This document shows positions 48,008 through 64,000 of a stretch of 64,000 nucleotides of DNA, one piece after another. This DNA comes from Exaiptasia diaphana (Eukaryota > Cnidaria > Anthozoa > Actiniaria > Aiptasiidae): assembly GCF_001417965.1 (NCBI RefSeq), contig NW_018385051.1, forward strand, positions 343,702 to 407,701. Reading direction: 5' to 3'. Every line of letters begins with the position of its first letter. Positions within the stretch are counted from its first letter, which is position 1. The notes beneath the pieces were generated by a model, which saw only the letters and a list, made by a program, of their open reading frames with translations, ran no database searches and was not told where the DNA came from. Both the position numbers and the translations under genes were made by a program.

Positions 48008-50793
48008 TTAAAAGGTGGTTCCTGTTGATCCAATGACAATCACTGGATCATTGCCAACAGGCTTGAAAGAGGTTGTCCACAACTCATTGGAAAATACCAC
48101 TGAAATGTAGAGAAAAAAAAACAATAAATAAACATCAACAACAACAACAACAACAACAATAATAAAAAGAGCTACATCAGAGGGCTAGCAATTGTAGACA
48201 ACATTATGGAGTATTATTAATTTAATAAAGGTATGTTTTACTTTCCTGATGAATAAGTAGCACTTTATTCAGAGTGTACAAACTGCCAATTTTCCTGATA
48301 TTATTTTACTTACAAGAATCCCCAGGTTTCATCATAACCATAAGATCTTTGCAAGCAGTTTCACATGTTGGATCAGGTCTTAATATGATTCTGCCTTGCC
48401 CAGTGATCTAATAACAATATAGGTTGATAAGTTGTGAAAAAAAATAGTAAAAATGGTCTGGATAAACCAATGCAATGCAATTTAGATACAGTCTAATTCA
48501 CTCCATTCAATCAAAATTGTTTCCTGTCTTATGTCATCGCATCATTCTATCATTCATTCTTTCCCCATATTATCCTATCTCAACCTTTTGTATCTCATTC
48601 TATTTTTTCTGATCTACTTGATCTTATCCTATCTCACCTAGCATTACATTTCCTTTTTAATTGTGAATGATATTTTAACTCTACCTGAGAAAGCCATGAT
48701 ACAGTTGTTTGCCAAAAAACCTAAAAAACAAACATGCAGATGTCACTGTTGAAACTGCATAAAGGACTCACTAATTAAAAGTTCTCAACTGAATGGATAT
48801 CCACATATTTCATATCTCAATCAGTGTTTTGAGCTTGTCTCTACTTCAAGATTTATTCAAACAAAATCATGACTAGCAAGCAAAATGGAAGAACCCAAAT
48901 GAGGTTTTCAGGAGGTGCCATTACCCTCTCAGCCCCTACCACTCCCTGGTAGACAGGGTAACATAAACATACTACAAACAAAAAATAAAACAGATTTAAT
49001 GGCTAGGGGCTAGTTATATGAAGGGTGCATCAAATAAATCCTTAGAAAATTTCTGATTTACACCATGACATTTTGATCACATTACCTTCAGCGTCTTTGA
49101 CCCACCAGAAGAAACAATTAAAAAGTTTCCTTCATCGGATTCAACCATTGGAGGCAAGAAGTATGGCCGTCGGTAGAACTGCCTGAACACCTTTGCTCCT
49201 TCTTTACCACAGTTTTCCCTGATAAAATTGCATTTAAATTTATTTAATCAAATTTTCTTTTCATAGGATGAGGTTCCTGTAGTAAATTTATAGACGTTAA
49301 TCTTGTACCCAGAATATACACTATTCTGGTGATAACAACAAGGTGAAAACATGCCGTACATATGACACTAACCAGTAGGTTTGATAGCTTCCCTGTATTT
49401 TGCCTTGCATGAGGTCTGATAAGAATGGTCCAGGCTTAGAATACCCTTCTAAAGTGGACTGGAACTGACAGACAGCAGCATTTTTTAGAGTTGAAGTTTC
49501 ATGGAACATCTGAAAGATAACAGGCAATGGATACATGTCTGGTTTGACTGACATACATTGAAGGTAGCTTGAGGNAATGGATTGTGTCAATTGTTTTATT
49601 ACATAGCAGTTAGCTGCTAAATGTTATGCATTTATTAAAACTGATGATTTTGACATTAAAAAACAAACAACAAAATAAGTAGGTAAATTACCTTAGCTAT
49701 AAACTCAATACTAAACTCCTTTCTTGCTCTCCAGTTCTCTGTGGCATCNGTGATGACCACAGGTCTCTGGTTCGTCAAATAATCAGTCATATCCGAGTGA
49801 TCTGCATTATCTATTCTGTCAATCTTCCTCAGGTCTCCACATTTTGACACGCACTCTTCCTCTGTTATGGCTTCTTGAACACTGTATGGGTTGTCGATAA
49901 GGCAATCTTTTTCATAGATGTATCTCCAATCCCAATATGGCAAAATCTGATTTCAAAACAAAATAACACAATAAATTAGGAATTGTTTATGTTTATTATT
50001 ATCATGATAGTTTGTCGTCAAATTTGCTCTGCCTCATTCACCAATTCATGATGTATTCATCATATTTGGTTCACTTGCATGGGATTCATGTGTTTTGAAC
50101 GAAGTGTTTATGAATTTCATATCACTGCCTTAATTTTTGTGTGACATTAACACAGACTAAAACTAGTTTATATGATGATACTACTAGTAATTATTATCAT
50201 CCTTATCGTTTTTTAACCACTGATATTTTCATACTTAGTTTTTGACATTTTAATTTATTTCATTTACAAGAATAAGTAGGAAGAAGGTCNGAGCAGCTGC
50301 AGTTCAAATTTTATTTTAATAGCTTTTAATTGTCTTTTTTTCTATTTCACGAACTCAGCATGCTAGGGAGTATTATAATGTAACAACATATTAATGTCGA
50401 AATAGTATGCAGAAAATACAAGTTACAATAGATTACTATTTCAGAATTTCATGTTTTTACCTTCATTGAAGCCAACTTTGCATAAATGCATACTTTATTG
50501 TAAGCAGGACGGTACATGAGTATACCAGCAATGAAAGCCACGAACAAAACCAAGCATCCAAGTCTTTTCAACCACTTCTTTCTCTTTTGAGCTCTACCAA
50601 CATCAAGTAATGGTTGAGCACACTTTTCAATTTGAGCAGGAGAAAAGCCTTCTTGCACACAAAACTGATATAGCTGCCTGATTTCTTTATCAATCAAAGA
50701 CAGCTTGTCCTTAAGATCCATCTTTTNCTCAGCTTCTGAGACATCACCCGAAATTTGAGGGAAAATGTTTTGATTTTGATCTGAGGCAGCCAT
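48008..50793 (-). CDS. C6orf89: C6orf89-like (BRAP) type II membrane protein
   Basis: 359 residues. Exons: 50793-50461, 49946-49692, 49509-49373, 49218-49086, 48720-48685, 48407-48314, 48099-48008; phases all agree. Residues 1-70 are soluble with a helical segment (LIDKEIRQLYQFC). A membrane helix lies at about 78-95 (GCLVLFVAFIAGILMY). The rest is predicted luminal. Order and spacing match human C6orf89, and the C-terminal third is closest: PPMV, FLIVSSGGSKTL, LRPDPTCETACKDLMVMMKP with the Cys pair, then VIVIGSTGTTF. The fold of the C-terminal half looks cupin-like, but that is inference. The human protein is described as a bombesin-receptor-activated Golgi protein. Two N bases fall in codons. 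Confidence 0.85.
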
Positions 50794-51032
50794 TTTGACA
50801 AGAACGTTTCCTGTTTTGAGGTGGATTTCCCATCATGCAANGCTTATCATACTTGCTGCAATATTATTGGTCTACAAGCAATCGAGGTGTCCATAACAAC
50901 AGATGGTAACATTTCGGCAGCAAAATGGCTTCCCTGACAGTGAATTGGCTTCTTTATAAAGTCGAATGTTTTATCAAATTTTGGTCGATCAAAGTATAAC
51001 TAACTGATGAGAAAGATTGCGTATTCTAGAAA
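50794..51032. promoter_or_regulatory. Bidirectional promoter region, C6orf89-like / CLHC1
   Basis: 239 bp between divergent start codons. ATTGG (inverted CCAAT) at 50866-50870 sits near the middle. No TATA box obvious. Confidence 0.6.
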
Positions 51033-54000
51033 ATGAAATCGCTTGGAGCATTTGACAATAGAACACGAACACGTTCCAAAGGTTCGAATTCACCATCAAC
51101 TCCAAAGACAACTAGTCAGTCTAGAGGAACTAGATTCGGCAGTAGAATTAAGGATTATGGTTGTACTGTCCGTGATATTGAAACCTTCATCGATGATGAA
51201 CTGTACCGTTTGAATTATCACCCAGATACAACTCCGCATGACCGCTACATCGTCCATAAACATGCTTTTGATCATCTAGTAGAAGAGAAAACTGTGGTTT
51301 ACAAACCTGTGTTAGCCACGATAAAAGCTGAGTATGAAGACTGCATTAATGCTCTTGAGAAAGGCCAAAGCCAGGCAATTTATTTGCAAGGAATGGTTAA
51401 AGCTCTACTTGTTGAAAAGTCGACGTTGACTCAGTTTGTAAGACGTGGTGATGAACTCGAGGAAAAGCTAGAAAAACTTCGTGCAGCAAACAAGTCTCTC
51501 AAAAGTAAAGTTCAGAACTATCGCGAGGAAAGAGAGCGAAGATTAGCATCTGCAAGGAAGAAGGAAATGCAAGGTGTTAACAAAAAGGTTCAGCATACCA
51601 TCCCTGGTCTTAGCGTTGATGAACTTACAGATGTTCCAACGCTTCGCCGCACACTGATCAAACTCGAGATGCAGCTCAATCAGCTGACTGAAGCAAACGA
51701 AACACAATACGTAGAAAAAGAACAGAAATCAGTCTTAAAGAAACAAATCACAAAGAAAGATGAATCATTACAAGACACTCTAGAGCAGCATAACAAGTTG
51801 AAGGAGAGGTGTGATGTAATGAAATATATTGTTGAGGTGAGTATCATTCCCGTGGTGTTAGGGGGTTGTAATAAGACCTGNATCTTGATCTAAAAACTTG
51901 CTGGCAGATCCATTGTAAGACTTATAACAATTACGGTTGTTCCCGTTTTGATGATACATAGTATCATAGTTAACTATGATAGTATGTGGTATGTGTGTGA
52001 GTGCATGAAAATGCCTGATACATCACTGCTTCCAACCTTGTCAAGACATTACTCTCTTACACTTAGTGTTATAGTTTAAAGAGTGTGTGTTATGAGTTAG
52101 CCTGTGTACATTCTATGTACACAGGCTAGTTATGACCGAGTCTGTTTCACTGGAATATTGTGGACTATTCCATTTGCATGTAATGCCTGTTGATTTGTTT
52201 TCATAAATTTTGTTACTTTATTAGACTTCAAGAAAAGCACTTGCAAACCCTCATAAAGATATTCACCTGAAGGATGTTGTAACAAAAGCTCTATCAGATT
52301 ATGGCAAGAGTAAATACAAAAAGGCAACTAATTCACTCCAGCAATTCATAAGCTTTGACGATGATGATCCCATTAAAAAGAAAGAAGCAGAGAGAATGAT
52401 TGAGTATTGNGACCATTTCAATAACCTGTTTGACTTTGGTCAATATGAAGCAGCTGCCATCCATGCTGCTAACTCTCCATTTGGGATACTTAGAAACTAT
52501 GAAACCCTGATCCGGTTCAAGCAAGCAGATGAAGTCGAAGGTCAAAGAAAGCCATTGCTGATTTTTTGTGATGCTCTAATGGAAACTGCATGTGCTGCAC
52601 AGCCCTTGACACAAGCAATGTCTGTGGAATGTATNAAATGTGCTCTAATGGAAGATTGTCTTGACTTGGCAACACATTGGTTGGCACAAGGGAAGCTGTC
52701 ATACTCAATACCTCTTGGAGAGGTTCTGTTTGAACACTGTAAATGTGTCACAAAGTGTACTTGTGCCTGCACAATACTTGCACAAACAGTGTACACTCAT
52801 GTTGGTGCACATGAACGAGCAGCAAAGTGTCTCAGTAAGCAACAAAAGTATAGTACACTTTTACATTACATTCAAAGATATGCTAAATTTCAAATAAGTG
52901 ATTACAAGAACTTATTGCAGACAGCTCCTTCAACTGATCTTGCTCAACTAATGTTGACAACAAAGTTGTCTTCTAAATATGATGTCCCTGTTCTTACTTT
53001 GGCTAATGTTGCTTCTATTCTCTTGAACATTGGAGAGGAAACCATACTGATTCAAGTAATGAAGAACCTTCAAAGTCAAAACAATGATGTCCTACAACAA
53101 TTAATTAAAAGAATAGCTTTTGAGGAGATGGATGACATGACTTTGGACAGATGGTCAGAAGTTGTTGGACTTTGTGAAAAGGAAGGCATGATAGATGTGG
53201 GAATTGAAATCTTATCAGCAGTTACAATAGGGGAAGCTCTGAATAGAGCATCTATTGCTTTCAGTATGGACTATATTTCATAGCTATTTAGCTTTTTTTC
53301 AAGATAAATGTTTCACATCAAAAATGTTGGCATTTTAAGTTTATATAAATCTGTTCATTAGTTTTGTACACAATTGTTTGCTAAATGTATTCACAATAGA
53401 AAAAGATCTAAGATTGTACTGTTGTAGTAAAAGAAAACATTTACTTACATCAGATTAATTGGTCAACATATCAAAACACTGACACAAGCCGGCTGCAAAA
53501 ATGAAACATAAGCCAATATTATCAATCTATTTCAAAGTGTTTGGTTGATATGCTGATCAGTCTGACTGATATCTATAATGAAATATCTGTGATACAATGA
53601 CAAAATGTATATAAAGCTTACACTAAATGAAGAGAAAACAGAAAAACATTTTGGAAATTAGCTCTGGCTTTGTTGGATTTCTCATTATTACTGATTGAAT
53701 ACATTTTTGTAAATATTTACAAGTAACATGTGTGCTATATATATTTAAAAAAATATTGTATTAATTTTTAATGCATTATTTGTGTGATATATGGAAACAA
53801 ACTCCATTATATGTTGTGAGATTTTCAAAAATTCTGAATTGTCTTCGTACAAATCCCTAATAATACTGACAAGTTGGAATGATTGAATAATTCAGTTTGT
53901 CTTTTTCTCCACTGTCTCAGCAATCTGTTTGATATTTCTATATTTCATAATTTTGAAACTTTCTTTTCAATGCAGATCTACCACCCCATCCTGTACTGCA

Positions 54001-54118
54001 CACTTTTGACACACATGTAGAGCCATCACTTGATGTACTAACCGAAGATGATGTTGCAGTGGTCTCTGAAATATTAGAAATGCAACGTTATGCCACAGGG
54101 AACCCAGATGGAGAATAG
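51033..54118 (+). CDS. CLHC1: Clathrin heavy chain linker domain-containing protein 1
   Basis: 661 residues as modelled. Exons: 51033-51836, 52225-53263, 53976-54118. Residues about 150-270 form a charged coiled coil (KKQITKKDESLQDTLEQHNK). The second exon carries the clathrin heavy-chain linker-like helical region (FGQYEAAAIHAANSPFGILR, LATHWLAQGKLSYSIPLGEV, HERAAKCLSKQQKYSTLLHY), as in mammalian CLHC1. Molecular role is unknown; an alpha-solenoid scaffold is implied. If exon 2 is not spliced at 53263, the frame stops after 20 bases, at 53283. The spliced exon 3 adds an acidic tail starting LPPHPVLHTFD and keeps frame, so I prefer it. Exon 3 overlaps DNAJC12 coding sequence on the other strand. 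Three N bases occur. Confidence 0.9.
52098..52128. repeat. Perfect 14-bp hairpin in CLHC1 intron 1
   Basis: TAGCCTGTGTACAT, loop TCT, then its exact complement. A weaker palindrome around TAGTTAACTA lies near 51957-51986 in the same intron. Confidence 0.85.
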
Positions 54119-54795
54119 AGACTAAGGACTGTGAGAGACAAGGTTCTTTTTATTTTTGGGACAGCATATATTATATACTTATCACCAAGATTTCTGACCA
54201 AGAGGAATGCAAGGGTATATGATTGGGGGTTAATGGTATTACCANTCANCATTTTCTTTTTGGGAGGTTGTGCCCAGTGTAGATGTGACTGTGCATTGAC
54301 TTTTGTCCAACTGTCAAACGACATAAAATCCTTCAGGCCACTGTTTCGCCAGGAATCATATGACTTTTTCTTAGACTCATCACATAGAACATCCCTTGCC
54401 CGTTGAAGTCTAAAAGGAATATGGAAACCATTATTTACTCTTGCGGAATTAGCATTCGATTTACTAATAAAGTGAAAATGAAACTGAAAATGTCCAATTT
54501 GGAAAATGTCCAAAAGTGTAAGTTTGTGCGTTACTAATTTGCTCTGAATGTTTGATTGGATGATTTTGTACTAGTAATCGATGTCTGCTTTACTAAACAA
54601 CACAATACTGTACCTCTGGAACATTTGTTTTTCTTCGTTGTTTTTGTCAGGGTGATATTTCAGAGCTTTCTTCTTGAATTCCGCATTTATCTGTTCTTTA
54701 GTGTTAAGTTCATCACATCCAAGTAATTCGTAGAAGTCTTGAGAATCCTTATTCTTTAAATCATCGCCAAAATTTGGTTGAGATTCCTCCGCCAT
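53938..54795 (-). CDS. DNAJC12: DnaJ homolog DNAJC12
   Basis: J-domain co-chaperone of HSP70; in mammals it helps fold aromatic amino-acid hydroxylases. 158 residues. Exons: 54795-54614, 54409-54243, 54065-53938. The J domain covers about 17-82, with DFYELLGCDELNTKEQI and the HPD motif at residues 48-50 (KALKYHPDKN). DSWTKVNAQSHLHWA follows as in human DNAJC12. The last exon was found by searching for the conserved C-terminus: it ends RKFQNYEI, against RKFRNYEI in the human protein as I recall it, and the phase fits exactly. This exon lies antisense to CLHC1 exon 3. Without splicing at 54243 the frame runs to a stop at 54088. An in-frame ATG at 54900 is a less likely start. Two N bases near the exon 2 donor. 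Confidence 0.87.
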
Positions 54796-54988
54796 TGCAA
54801 CACAAATAATTTGTGCGATCAAAACAAAACAAAGCTGGTCGACCGGGTTTCCTGTGGTATATTTGGCCGCGAGATTCGTACCTAGCGATTTAGATGTCAT
54901 TCGTCTTGATCTTGGTGAATTTCCTGAAAATGTGATCTAAAATCCTTTTACTTGACGTTGTAGAAGACCAATTTTAATTTTTTTAGAT
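54796..54988. promoter_or_regulatory. Bidirectional promoter region, DNAJC12 / PPP1R11
   Basis: 193 bp separate the two divergent start codons. No TATA or CCAAT box stands out. Confidence 0.55.
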
Positions 54989-55522
54989 ATGGAAGAAACT
55001 GTTGAGAGTGGGACTTCGTCTGTGACAGTGACAGAGGAGGAAACATATAGTCCAGCGACAGTAAGTTGATGACTATAAATCTTCAAGATTCTTTCTGCGC
55101 TGTCAGCGCTATCGCTTAATAGTTTGCAATAATTACAGCAACAAAGACTTCTCCTGAAGTTAAAGAAACCAAAAAATGACAAGAAAGTTCAGTGGGACTC
55201 GTCGGCAGTCGACAATGAAAATATGGACAAGAAAAAGTCAAAATGTAAGTTTGTCTATCACCCAGATTGTAGCTTATAAGTAATTTTTTGCATGGTTAAT
55301 TATTCTATTTCGTTATAATGTATTACAGGTTGCTGTATTTATAGCAAACCCAGAATATTTGGTGAATCATCATCATCTGAGAGTGATTCTGATGATGATG
55401 GATGTGGACACAATGCGTATTGTACAGGGCACAAGAAATCCAGTCATCATCATCATCATCACCATGATGAAAGCAGTCAAGGAAATGATGAACAAGGTCC
55501 TAGCAACCAAGAAAAGCAATAA
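54989..55522 (+). CDS. PPP1R11: Protein phosphatase 1 regulatory subunit 11 (inhibitor-3)
   Basis: Small inhibitor of PP1; the mammalian protein is also described as an E3 ubiquitin ligase. 123 residues. Exons: 54989-55060, 55139-55244, 55329-55522. The PP1-docking RVxF-type motif is KVQW at residues 40-43. The family core VQWDSSAVDNENMDKKKSKC continues into a Cys-Cys-Cys run, KPRIFGES, a Ser/Asp acidic patch and CGHNAYCTGHKK, which holds the conserved Cys/His residues. A seven-His run (CAT/CAC triplets) follows, as in vertebrate inhibitor-3. Length matches the human protein within a few residues. A polyadenylation signal AATAAA lies at 55797-55802. Confidence 0.96.
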
Positions 55523-56995
55523 AGACAGTATTGTCTAGTTATAATTTGCACCAATGGTGAAAATATTGCCAGTAACTAGGAGAATTCATGTTGTAAGCAG
55601 TTATGGGTTTCAAATTTATCATTATGTTGTCATTCAAGAGGCAGACATAAAGGTTTTCAATAGATTCAGATCTGATGTAACTTAGACCACAGAACAATGA
55701 CAACAATGTTTTTCATGTTTATAAAACATATATTTCTAATTGTATTCCCACATACTAGTATCTTTTGTTATATAGTATAGTTGCTAGAGTCTTCACAATA
55801 AACCAGTGAAATGTTAAATTATAAGGACAAAAAGAGTGACTTTCATTATGTAAAATAACAGTAAGGACTAGAGTGATAGAGTTGACTAATTTATGAAATA
55901 TAAATAGGTTTCCTATTTTACACTATTTAGTTGTAATTATAGTAATGTTTGCTTCATGAATTTAGTGTGTTTACTCTAGACTCTTTCCTGTTTGTTCTCT
56001 ATTTGTGTTTACACACTATGTTGTTGTCATGTGTATTGTTTTTCCTTTAACAGATGACCAAAAATCACATGAATTAGCAATGTTGTTGATACCTAATTCA
56101 TCTTATTTATAAATCCATTCATATTTGTGAAAACCAAAAATTCTTTGTACAGCCTAAATCACAATTTACGTCAAATAAAATAAAATGAATTGTCAGCAGT
56201 GTGGTATTTCGTGCAGTGAGTGACTTGTCTCGTGTGTGGACTTCCCCTTTAATACATTAACACTGCACTTCTAATAATAATCATCAACAAAATGTACAAT
56301 AATATAAGTACATACAATCAGTAAATAAGACAATATACAACCAAAAGTCAATTCTCTGCTAAGATGTTGAACATGAGATTGCACCATCACATCTCCATCT
56401 CCATACTCAAACAGATAACACATTTCTAAGGCATGGTTTTTTGTCCAGCAATCAAATATTGCCCAAAGTGTTACCTATTTGATTTAAACAAGAGGATTGC
56501 TTAAATGACTTTGGTATTTAGCATATCTCATTCACTAACTGTACAATTTTATTCATCTATTAGTGGGTAGTCTTCCTAACATCCCTTGGGTTCTCTCAAA
56601 AAATTTGAATGTTTCATCGCTTTATGCTTTAATTATGAAAAGCTACGATAGAAAAACATTTATAAAACATCATGGACCAATACTTGATTACAAACACTAA
56701 AAGTGTGACAGACCTTGTTCTTTTTGCTACCAAATAGTGCTAAATACATATAAGTATTAGCATAATATTTAGCAATGTTTAATGGTTTTTATTTTGAACA
56801 CTTTTAGTGATTGTATGTACTTATGCTTATCTAAATTTCCTAATCCCTTTCACAGTTATAGACACTATTTGACATCAATTATGTCATAACTTATCAATGG
56901 TGATGTCAGTATAGAAAATGATTTGTTACAAAGCCATCTATCTATTAAGCTATTTTTACTACCTTAAGCTTAAGTTTATTAGTTTTTTTATTATT
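55523..56995. other. Convergent spacer, PPP1R11 / ATG16L1 3' flanks
   Basis: Contains AATAAA at 55797-55802 for PPP1R11 and, on the minus strand, AATAAA (TTTATT at 56975-56980), 16 bases after the ATG16L1 stop. Otherwise AT-rich with no gene. Confidence 0.55.
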
Positions 56996-62100
<5,105 letters not shown>

Positions 62101-62184
62101 TTTGGATTTACTAGTCTGTCGTAACCTCCTCACGGCCAAGCAGACACGTTCTAATAATTGGAAGACTGGGCTCTACTGTACAAC
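62101..62184. promoter_or_regulatory. Very short bidirectional promoter, ATG16L1 / PGP
   Basis: Only 84 bp lie between the start codons of the divergent genes, so both 5' UTRs must be very short or overlapping. No TATA box seen. Confidence 0.65.
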
Positions 62185-63902
62185 ATGGAGGCTATCAAGG
62201 AAGCGAAATGGTTGTACACAAATGAAAACAAAAGAAATTTGATCGAAGCCTGTGAAACATTTATATTTGATCTTGACGGTTCGTATTCTTATAATNTTTT
62301 GTTACAATTCACGAGGTCCTCTTGAATTATCATCAAAATCTAGAGACTTTGAAAAAAACATAGCAGATTTCGAAGGCATTTTCTAATTTAGAAATTCTTT
62401 AGGTGTAATATGGCTGCAAAAAAACTTAATTCCTGGTGCTACAGAGCTTGTGGAATGCTTAAGAAACATGGTAAGGACTACAATTTTTCTAATAACAATA
62501 ATTATTTTGATTTATTTCCCCTTCTTGTCTTCAGTGTGTGTGTGGTATGTGGTGTTAGTCGTGCCTATGCACCCTGGGCAAATATTGTTTTAAGACTTAA
62601 TTAATAGACTCCTTGCAAGTGAAGTCAAAGCAGCTCCATCTGGAGGATAAAAACTTTTTCTCTCTAGGTACTGCATTCTCATGAAGGGGTCTATAAGTCA
62701 TAAGTAACAATTTGCAGTATTAGTTGGAATCATTGCCNGAAACTCCTTGTCTGGGNTTTCTGTGCTAAAAAAGTTGAGCCTCCCATTTGGAGGCTTGGTG
62801 ATGAGTGTTCGGGACCTGATATGCAAGTTGTTTCTTATGTACATTTTGGCTGTCACAGACACTATTGCTCAGTTTTTCATTAGTTATGACCAACTGATTT
62901 GAGCTCAGGGGAGGAGGGGTCCGAGGGGAAAACAAGAGGGGAGGGGAGTCTTAGGGGAGGGGTGGAGGGGTTGGGGAGGGTGAAACATTTTTTCCCCTAG
63001 AGCTGCTATGCAGGCTAATAAAAAATATGATTTTATTCCATCCTCAATCCTTATCTATAACTAAAATACACTTCATTTTCTAGGGAAAGAAAGTTTTCTT
63101 TATAACCAATAATAACGACATTTCAAGGGACAACTTCCTAAAAAAGTTTGACAAATTTGGTATGAAAGTTAGCAAGACTGAGATCTACACAGCAGCATTT
63201 GCAACTGCTTATTACATGAAACACATTGTTAAGTTTGATAAAAAGGTGTACATGATTGGTGGTAAAGGATTATCAGAGGAATTAACTGCTGTAGGAATAC
63301 CTAACATTGGATATGGTGTGAGTATAGTTATGACATAATTCAAGGATAAATGCAGAAAGGAGTTGGAGAGAAGGCAAACAATGAAAGCAAGGTTGTATCA
63401 AACTTTCTAAAAGATAACTTCTAATAATAACTTCAAATGTTTTGCAGCGTGATGATGTTAAAGATGATTTTAATATTCAATATGATGTGGACTTTAATTT
63501 GGACCCCGAGGTGATTATTCATGAATTAAATATAATATTTTAATCATTGTGCTATTATCTATCCATCCATTTGTCTATTCCCAACAAAGCAGTGGCATTC
63601 ATCTATCTAATGACTTGGTAGGATTAAAGTTGGCACCTACGACCTTTGGCACTAAATACATTATTTAATTATGAATTATTTAAAGATGGATCAATATTTA
63701 TCTAATCAAACTTGAAGGCCAGATATGTGAGTTGTTTGTGTTTAGGTGGGGGCTGTAGTTAGTGGATATGATAAGTTTATTAGCATTAATAAACTTATCA
63801 AAGCTAGCAGTTATTTGGCGAGAGATTCATCTTGTCTCTTTGTTGCTACAAACCCTGATGACAGAATGCCAGTACCTAAATCAAAAGACTACATTATTCC
63901 AG
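62185..63902 (+). CDS. PGP: Phosphoglycolate phosphatase (HAD family; partial, runs off right edge)
   Basis: HAD-superfamily phosphatase (animal PGP/PDXP group) that removes toxic 2-phosphoglycolate and related by-products. 205 residues visible. Exons: 62185-62278, 62403-62470, 63084-63317, 63448-63510, 63746-63902, with the donor GTATTG next. HAD motif I is FDLDGVIW, with nucleophile Asp29 and acid Asp31. Motif II is FFITNNNDISR. VYMIGGKGLSEEL, GAVVSGYDKFI and FVATNPDDRMPVPK follow in family order. The exon carrying HAD motifs III/IV lies beyond the window. PGP and PDXP are similar, so substrate preference is not certain. Confidence 0.93.
62905..62992 (+). repeat. G-run tract in PGP intron 2
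   Basis: Many GGGG runs at short spacing, capable in principle of forming a G-quadruplex in the transcript. Confidence 0.6.
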
Positions 63903-63933
63903 GTATTGTTTCATGAAATATGATTTCTACATA

Positions 63934-64000
63934 CCGTATTTACTCGAATAGATGCCGCGGCGTTTATTTCATTTTTCACGATCCAGCTGCGGCGTTTATT
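63934..64000. mobile_element. Start of another TA-flanked CCGTATTTA element
   Basis: TA then CCGTATTTACTCGAATAGAT, with GCGGCGTTTATT twice just inside. Shares its first nine bases with the element at 29141. The right end lies beyond the window. Confidence 0.65.

Noticed and set aside
53264-53283. CLHC1 ending at the stop at 53283
   Set aside because: Possible, but a GT donor at 53264 leads in frame to a plausible final exon, so I kept the longer model and flagged the doubt.
54088-54243. DNAJC12 ending in the unspliced frame at 54088
   Set aside because: The unspliced tail resembles nothing in the family, while splicing at 54243 to 54065 gives the conserved C-terminus in phase.

Overview
The window is nuclear DNA of an animal. 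It is AT-rich, its genes are split by short GT-AG introns, and it carries animal genes: a Zic zinc-finger factor, BTG/Tob, LAMP, ATG16L1 with a C-terminal WD40 propeller, CLHC1, SMCO4 and C6orf89. The tight packing, the small foldback elements and the vertebrate-like gene set point to an early-branching animal, most likely a cnidarian (perhaps an anthozoan). That placement is inference. Scattered single N bases and one 532-base N gap show a draft assembly.

Layout, left to right: UFC1 (-, 3' end outside the window) is head-to-head with a 27-exon glucuronokinase-like gene that carries an N-terminal nucleotidyltransferase domain (+). Then come BTG/Tob (-), a first LAMP gene with a His/Asn repeat (-), a repeat-rich stretch with a LINE scrap, and a beta-1,3-galactosyltransferase (-). 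From 18.6 to 24.3 kb there are only repeats and the gap. A second LAMP gene (-) follows, its introns filled by a MULE and nested small transposons. It faces ATG4 (+). Next are Zic (-, intronless), a 3.5 kb gene-free stretch, thymidylate kinase (-), the tiny SMCO4 (-) and a C6orf89-like gene (-). The C6orf89-like gene is head-to-head with CLHC1 (+), which runs tail-to-tail into, and on my models overlaps in coding sequence with, DNAJC12 (-). DNAJC12 is head-to-head with PPP1R11 (+). ATG16L1 (-) is head-to-head with phosphoglycolate phosphatase (+), which leaves at the right edge.

Gene models were built by hand from splice signals, reading phase and remembered family sequences. For UFC1, the glucuronokinase-like gene, both LAMPs, ATG4, DTYMK, C6orf89-like, CLHC1, DNAJC12, PPP1R11, ATG16L1 and PGP every chosen junction keeps frame.

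Themes: (1) head-to-head pairs with 84-340 bp between start codons; (2) four autophagy/lysosome genes (two LAMPs, ATG4, ATG16L1) in one window; (3) a two-domain sugar-acid kinase/pyrophosphorylase candidate; (4) a 90 bp stretch apparently coding on both strands; (5) several classes of short DNA transposons and foldbacks, some with visible target-site duplications and one nested in another.
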